From Cerioporus squamosus (taxonomy: Eukaryota; Basidiomycota; Agaricomycetes; Polyporales; Polyporaceae), in NCBI GenBank assembly GCA_022592435.1, contig JABYQS010000003.1, positions 310,001-374,000 on the forward strand: a stretch of DNA of 64,000 nt. The letters are read 5' to 3'. The translations under genes and the position numbers were made by a program. Below are positions 58,188 to 64,000 of the stretch, in pieces. The notes under the pieces are model-generated. The model searched no databases. It saw nothing but the letters and a program-made list of their open reading frames with translations, and was not told the origin of the DNA. The first letter of the stretch is position 1; the number at the start of each line of letters is the position of its first letter.

Positions 58188-60844
58188 ATGGCTGCCACGG
58201 CTCTTCTCTCCCGCCATTCCTCCAACCCCCTTGAGGTTCCTTCTTCCGACGCACGTAACAGGATATACCTCAAGCGACTTATGCAAGTTGAACGCGAATA
58301 CGCAGGCGAGGAACCGTCGTCTGACGACCCTCTTAGCCACTACAACCTACCCCACATGGATGAATACCATACCCACCTGGCACGACTATATCCCAACTCC
58401 AACACGCAATCGTATGAGTACGGGCCACCAGCTCATAACGACGACATGGAGAATGACGAGGTAGAAGAGGACGGAGATGAGGAGATGCTCGGTGACGAGG
58501 GTTCAGGGGATGAGGACATGGCAAACGGCGCGGAGGACAACCAGCCAGACGAGGAAGAGGAAGAACCGGAGGAGGACGACGACGAAACCGATGAGGAGAC
58601 AACCATCTACCTGAAGTCGCGCGACGAGCAAGCGGAGATTGAGGAGGAGATCCTTGACCTCGAGGTCGCTGTTCCACAACTCACCGAGGACTACAAGATC
58701 ATCGACCGCTTAGGAACAGGTACCTTCTCCGCTGTCTACAAAGCCATAGACCTTGGCTACCATGACAAGTGGGACAACACCGAGTGGCATGGCCACCATC
58801 CCCAATCCTCCTCCGCCTACTACCAGACCGCCCCGCACCCGTCCGAGAATAAGGTGTTCGTCGCAATCAAGCGCATATACGTCACCAGTGGTCCCGAACG
58901 AATACGAAATGAGATCGCTATCATGGAAGACTGCCGAGGGTGTCGACATGTCTCTCAGCTCATCACTGCGTTCCGACATCAGGACCAGGTCGTCGCTATT
59001 ATGCCGTTCCACAAGAACGATGATTTCAGGGTGCGTTCTCATACCTCTCTATACTCAAGACTGCTCGGCAGCACATCACGCGAGTTGGCCTGTGCGGATA
59101 TGTACCTGCTTCTCCGGACCCAAACTCGTGCCACGGTGAGAGGCCGAAAGCATTCGTGGGGTCGTCTCTTACGACTTGTCACGAACTTCTTGCCCTTTGA
59201 CGGGAAATATATCCTCCAACATTTGCACCCAAACGCGCCTCTGCCTTCTCTAAGTCCGTCCTTGTGACTTCTTGCCGTCTTTTCCTACTCAAACGCCCGC
59301 ATACGTGGGACCGAGGATAGATGCGTCTCATCTCCACGGACGCACCGTGCTACGGGCATGGAGGTGAATGCCGAGCCGTCCATGCACCATTCATCTACTC
59401 AACTATGTTCTCTTGACGCTCAGGTATTCACATTAACAAAATCACTTGCAGGACTACTATAAGTACCTTCCTCTTGAAGGTGTGAAAGCGTACTTCCGGT
59501 GCATGTTCCGAGCATTGCGCGACATTCACGCCCGAGGTATAATCCACCGTGATGTGAAGCCAGCCAACTTCCTCTTCGACCCGCGTACAGGCATAGGCAC
59601 CCTGTGTGACTTTGGTCTCGCCTGCGTACGTTACTGACATTCCCTCATGGCCTGCGATCGCTGATGCTCTGCATGTAATTTGCAGCGTGTCGAAAAGGGC
59701 CCAACGCTGGGATCGTGTCTGCACACAACACCAACGCGCGAGAATCCCCATGGACGACTAAAGGGTCGGACTGAGTTCGACATCGACCACATCAAGAAGA
59801 TGCAGAAAGAGGGCCGTCTCCGGAGCGCGGGACCGTCAGATAAAGTCGGGTATCCTGAGAAGGACACACGGTAAGCGGGCAATCAGATGTTCATTGCATT
59901 CGACGGTCGCTGACCTTGCGCATAGACCGCACTCGAAGGCCAATCGCGCCGGGACGAGAGGATTTCGCGCGCCGGAGGTACTGTTGAAGTGTGGCGAACA
60001 GACAGGAGGTACATGGTCGCCGCCTCAACTTCGGCGCACTAGATGCTCACGTTCGCTTCGTAGCGATCGACGTTTGGTCTGCAGGAATGATCCTATTATT
60101 CTTCCTCACGAAGAAGTTCCCGCTATTCCAGTCGAACGACGACACTGAGGCGCTCATGGAGATTGCGACTGTCATCGGGCGGCGACGTATGGAGAAGACG
60201 GCAACGTTGCACAGTACGCATCCCTAGACTACTTTGCTCTCATGTGGCTGACATCGCGCACGCTAGGTCGCGTCTTCCAGTCGAATGTCCCGTCCCTCAC
60301 GCACGACGGCATCTCCTGGAAGGAGTTCGTCGAACGACAGAACCCTGACGTCCGAGTGCCGCCTCCACCCGAGTACACTTATTATCCATATACGCTTCCC
60401 GAACACCGCACCCGCACTCGCCAATATCCCTCTTCTTCGTCTTCTCCCGGTCCTTCCTCACAATCTAACAGAACGCCGTCTCCCACCCCTTCAGAGGCCG
60501 ACCGATACTCGGCGGAAATTGACCTCGCCTTCGACTTCCTCGAAAAGGCGATGGAACCCGACTCTACTCGTCGGATGACTCCGCGTACGGCCCTGTACCA
60601 TCCCTTCTTGCGTGACCCAAACGCGGAAGAGGACGACGAGTACGTACCCCACCCTTTCGGGGACGGTATCTGTGGGGCGCTGCACGAGGTTGACGACGCT
60701 GACGACCTATGCATCAAGGTCCGAGTGGAGGGCAGGGATGGGTGGGTGACCCGGAAGGTGCAGGCTGGTGAGGGCATCGCCATTGGGCGAAGGCCCTGCG
60801 AGTACCATCAGGGACTGGACTTTAGTACACCGCTCAATTTGTAG
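58188..60844 (+). CDS. Cdc7/Hsk1-type kinase (DDK catalytic subunit)
   Basis: Six exons (58188-59030, 59452-59625, 59686-59870, 59926-60008, 60064-60213, 60267-60844) give 671 codons (670 aa). A very acidic N-terminus (about residues 84-160) precedes the kinase domain: glycine loop RLGTGTFSAVYKA (174-186), Lys228 in VAIKR, HRDVKPANFLF (HRD 313-315), DFGLA (334-336), GTRGFRAPEVLLK and DVWSAGMILLFFLTKKFPLF. Insert regions after the catalytic loop and before the C-lobe end are typical of Cdc7, which with Dbf4 phosphorylates Mcm2-7 to fire origins. The first intron is 421 nt, far longer than others here. Two MCB-like boxes lie upstream. Confidence 0.9.
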
Positions 60845-61553
60845 TCATTAGTGCATTGCACGGGTCTCCGAACCCCTCGCGTGAGCACGAGGCGGGCTCG
60901 GACTGCGAGAACACACGAACACCTAAGAGTGAGGGTCCCAGCAGTATCCTTTCGGGCGTCCTTGGACGTCCGGGGGCCACTGTTTATTTAGACTAGTATA
61001 CTGGCTGGTGTTGTAGCGCACATGTCTATTGTGTCCGACATGGGGCTCGGCCCTTACGGGACAATAAATGGATTTAGAAGAAGAAGAAGAAGGGTCCCAG
61101 CTGCTGCACCGGTACAGCGTAGGTGTGTACAAGACGAATCGAGATCATGATGACCGAGGCGAGAGCACCACGAATGGAGAGAGCGGCGCTGAACGTTGAT
61201 TCGCGAGACCGAACCAAGTACTTCCATCCCAAACCGATAGCATTCCTATCCCGTAACGCCTCTGTATGCTTTAGCTTGTACACCCTACCTTATTGCTACT
61301 TGTATACCGCTCTAGAGCGACGCTGATGGGCTAGTGCTACCCTCGTCCGAGCCGCGCCACCTTGCGCCTCTGTCCTACCTGCCCTGTACTCACACGGAAC
61401 AGGTTCAAGACATCCACTCATACTGCATGACATGCGTGGATCCTGCTCGGTGCCAGCTATCCAAGTGAGCGGTCAAAAGCAACAGGATACTCGGGGTGAT
61501 GAATGTCGGAGGGACGGGTCACCCAGAAGGCCATGGAAGGATAATGTACGTAC
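60845..61553. other. Intergenic region right of the kinase gene
   Basis: About 0.7 kb. A short AGA trinucleotide run lies at about 61077-61092. On the minus strand near 61080-61280 a frame with hydrophobic content (SAALSIRGALASVIMISIRL) might be a leftover of the degraded gene to the right, but I cannot tie it in. Confidence 0.4.
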
Positions 61554-62015
61554 CGTATCCCGTGTATTCGTCTCGAGAATCCCAACATGCGCATGCCATT
61601 GCAATTCCAGCGCGAATAAATCGCGGGCAACCGCAAGGAATTCCAGTATCAAGTCACGACGACAGATGACATGCCTATCAATGTGCACCTCAATATCCAG
61701 TATTGATTACCCCATAGCACCAGTCAACCAGGAGATGACATCCCGGCGAGAAGAGAGCCCAGGATTAAGGACGAATAGCTCGGTCTTCAAAGTCGGAGTC
61801 CTTGCCTCGACCTAGACAATGTGAACGAAACCCTGAAAGGCTGTCTTCTAGCCTTGACTTGGTCCACTATGCGGCCTCAATAGAAGGCGTAGAGTAGGTG
61901 CAGGGCCATCCAAGCGAATTCGAAAGACGGCTAGACGATGATGGTCGAGTACAAAGGTGTGTAGACGCCCTTGATCGTGCTCGCGTCCCGGCTGTATCTG
62001 CCCTGTAACTGCGAG
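61554..62015 (-). pseudogene. Degraded minus-strand gene remnant with in-frame stops
   Basis: Two exon-like blocks in one consistent frame, reading leftwards. Block one (about 62010-61859) reads YSRDASTIKGVYTPLYSTII, PSFEFAWMALHLLYAFY and GRIVDQ, with TAG and TGA codons between these parts. A 47-nt intron-like gap (CTAG acceptor at 61812-61815) leads to block two (61811-61554): KTELFVLNPGLSSRRDVISW, LTGAMG, a TAA, then LDIEVHIDRHVICRRDLILE, FLAVARDLFALELQWHAHVG, before a GTACGT donor. The amphipathic, balanced composition looks like real protein, and three nonsense codons mark decay. I do not recognise the family. It sits between the kinase gene and a LINE element. Confidence 0.4.
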
Positions 62016-62335
62016 GACTCCAGACTTCGAGCATTGTAAGCTCACTTGCGCGGGCCTACCGATGTTGCAGCTCATATGGCCGTCCAATTTCCTCGGCCCC
62101 CGGGCCCAATTCTTCAAATCAAGAGTGCAGGGATCAAGTAATTATCCTCGAGCAACTTCAGCTTCACCGTGACTGCGTAGTACCTCACTAGGACTCTCCT
62201 TGGCTTCACACCACCACCCGCCGCTTTTTTCCCACGCTTTTCGATCTCCTAGGGGGAGTTCAAGGGCGTGCGGTCTAGCAGTTCTGGTCTGGTGTAGCAT
62301 AGCTAGTACGACTGGAGAGTTCTTGGATCCCTGGC
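62016..62335. other. Region preceding the retrotransposon ORF
   Basis: About 320 bp between the degraded gene and the LINE ORF1 start. It may be the 5' UTR of the element. I see no terminal repeat or target-site duplication that would mark the element's left end. Confidence 0.35.
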
Positions 62336-64000
62336 ATGTACAAACCAGGGCAGCGCGCGGCGTCGAGGGCGGGCAGCACCCCCCCGACGGCCCCGACATC
62401 GACAAGCGCCCGGACGACCACGCCAGCGACAGCGACAGGACCGATGACGAGGCGTTCGGCGACGAAGAGGCCGGCAACTCAGCAGCAAGCCTTCGCAGAG
62501 GCGGAGAAGGACCTCCCCGACGTCGAAGCAGCGATCCAGTTTCTACAGCAGAAGACCCTCATACCCGAAGGCAACTCTGCCGTAACAGAAGCCGCCCTGG
62601 TCACTGGACTCCTCCATTTCGCGTTCGGTTCGCCCGCCCAAGATCTCGCCCGCAAAGGTCTCATCGCATTCGCGTACCTCGCCCAGGAGCTCTTCGCTCA
62701 GAACACCGCCAACTCGATCGCCCAGGCGGTTGCAGAGAGGGCGGAAGAGCAGCTGACCCTTCGACTCGACGAACACACCACGCATATGGAGTCAAGGTTG
62801 GAGGAGGTCATGGGTGATTTGGAGAACACGAGGAAGGAACTCGGGGAGGGAATCGCAAAGTTCAAAGATGCTTGCGAGTGGGCTGGGCAGGCGGAGGCGG
62901 CGTTCACGGCCGCGAGGGTCGATCTGGAGGCGATGGGGACCGCGAGACCGGTTTCGGGTATGCTTCCCCCACCTACAGCAACTCTAACGTTAGAAGCTGC
63001 GCCGGCACGAACACGCCGCGCAGTCAATCTTGCAGATTTACTCAGACGGCAGGTACTGGTCCGGGGGGCCAGTCTGGACTCCCCCTCGGGCCAGCGACCG
63101 TCCGACGCCGACGTCCTGAAGAAGGCGCACGACACCCTCGATGCTCTGGCGGCAGCAGGCCTCACCCCTCCCAAGGACGGCGCGATCGAATCGGCTAAAA
63201 TCCTCGCCCATGGCGACATCGTTTTTGTCGCATCGTCGGCCGCCATGGCAAAGTGGCTCGGCAGCCCGAACGTGGCCACCGCCTTCTCACGCAAAATCGA
63301 CCTCAAGGCACATGTGGTCGAGCGCACCTACAAGCTAGTAGTGGAGCGCGTCCCGATCGAGTTCAACCCCAGCAATGTCGCCGGACTACGTGAGATGGAG
63401 GAGATGCACGGGTTGCGCAAGAACTCGATAGCGCGGGCGGATTGGATCAAGCCAGTGGCGAAGCGGCTTCCGGGCCAAAAGACGGCTTTCTTAATGCTCA
63501 CTATCTCAGGAGTTCAGCAGGCTAACATCGCCCTCAAGGGCCTTTCGATTGCAGGTCGCCGTGTCCTCGTACGTCGGGACATGGAGGAGCCGAAGCGCCG
63601 CGCAAGATGTCAAAGCTACAATGGTCATTTCGCGCGCGACTGCCCGGCCGCGCACGACACCTGCGCCAACTGCACCGGACCGCACCTGTCGTCCCAGTGT
63701 GGAGTTACCGACCCGGAGGGCTACTGTTGCGCCAATTGCAACGTGAACGGACACGCAGCATGGGATCGGGATTGCCCAGTTTTGCGGGCGAAGGTGCGCT
63801 CACTCTACACGCGGCGCGCTGACGCCGGCTTTAGGTTCTTTGTCACCGATAACCCGGAGACGTGGGTCTCGGAGGAGGAGGAACTAGCCCGTGCGCCGCC
63901 GCCGCCAACAGTGTGGTCGCAGATCCGGCACCGTTTCGACCAGGCCGATCGTGGAGCCCCGCCCGTGCGGCAACAGACCCGCCTCGACAACTTCCTGAGC
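62336..64000 (+). mobile_element. Non-LTR retrotransposon (LINE) ORF1, Gag-like protein, truncated by window edge
   Basis: From ATG 62336 the frame is open to the last base (555 codons), so the 3' part and any reverse transcriptase lie outside. The N-terminal 60 residues are Thr/Pro/Arg-rich. A helical central part (LIPEGNSAVTEAALVTGLLH, SRLEEVMGDLENTRKELGEG) and a folded part (ILAHGDIVFVASSAAMAKWL, KIDLKAHVVERTYKLVVERV) precede three zinc knuckles: CQSYNGHFARDC (altered), CANCTGPHLSSQC and CANCNVNGHAAWDRDC. That order is typical of the RNA-binding ORF1 protein of fungal Tad/jockey-like LINEs. An LTR Gag is less likely because no LTR is seen, though the left boundary is not resolved. Confidence 0.8.

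Noticed and set aside
61077..61092. AGA trinucleotide run as a functional repeat
   Set aside because: Only about five units in intergenic DNA; an ordinary short microsatellite.
62698..63327. 209-aa minus-strand open frame within the LINE
   Set aside because: Antisense to the ORF1 protein, whose zinc knuckles and continuous 555-codon frame are the better explanation.

Overview
The window looks like nuclear DNA of a filamentous basidiomycete (Agaricomycetes, most plausibly a Polyporales-type wood-rotter). Reasons: GC-rich coding DNA, dense genes, nearly every gene cut by many introns of about 46-80 nt, an F-box and BTB/POZ family background, a full-length neurofibromin-type RasGAP, and a non-LTR retrotransposon. 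The species is an inference; no rRNA or mitochondrial marker is present. I built gene models by hand from GT-AG (twice GC-AG) junctions. Apart from four genes with apparent one-base indels, every complete multi-exon model adds up to a whole number of codons.

Left end (1-4.9 kb): an edge-truncated F-box gene and an intact F-box gene on the minus strand, then a decayed F-box copy on the plus strand. This is an accessory, fast-evolving patch.

4.9-22 kb: a zinc-binding/AT-hook protein and an Arb1-like (Argonaute chaperone) protein on the plus strand, both with ACGCGT (MCB-like) boxes upstream. Then comes a minus-strand block: SNRNP40-type WD40 splicing factor, a coiled-coil membrane protein, a short-chain dehydrogenase, eIF3b, and a three-RRM Nam8/Csx1-type RNA-binding protein.

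22-34 kb: one giant gene of 30 exons encoding neurofibromin/IRA (about 2753 aa, RasGAP plus Sec14-like region).

35-54.4 kb: stomatin-like SPFH protein, a single-pass membrane protein, a 1007-aa coiled-coil protein, a cyclophilin-RRM protein (PPIL4/Cyp6 type), a BTB protein, P5C dehydrogenase, a tandem-BTB protein (minus), a DnaJC28-domain (DUF1992) protein and an 82-aa orphan.

55-61 kb: Ubp1-type deubiquitinase (minus), an intron-containing tRNA gene, and Cdc7/Hsk1 kinase preceded by two MCB-like boxes.

Right end (61-64 kb): a nonsense-riddled gene remnant next to the Gag-like ORF1 of a LINE that runs off the window.

Most genes are housekeeping functions (splicing, translation, proline catabolism, Ras signalling, replication control) and do not form a cluster or pathway. 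I saw no biosynthetic cluster and no clearly novel multi-gene system. The most useful observations are the MCB-like boxes before three genes, the non-canonical splicing features (two GC-AG introns, two 18-nt exons, several in-frame introns), the tandem BTB protein, the degraded right-end gene, and five one-base reading-frame breaks in otherwise well-preserved genes.
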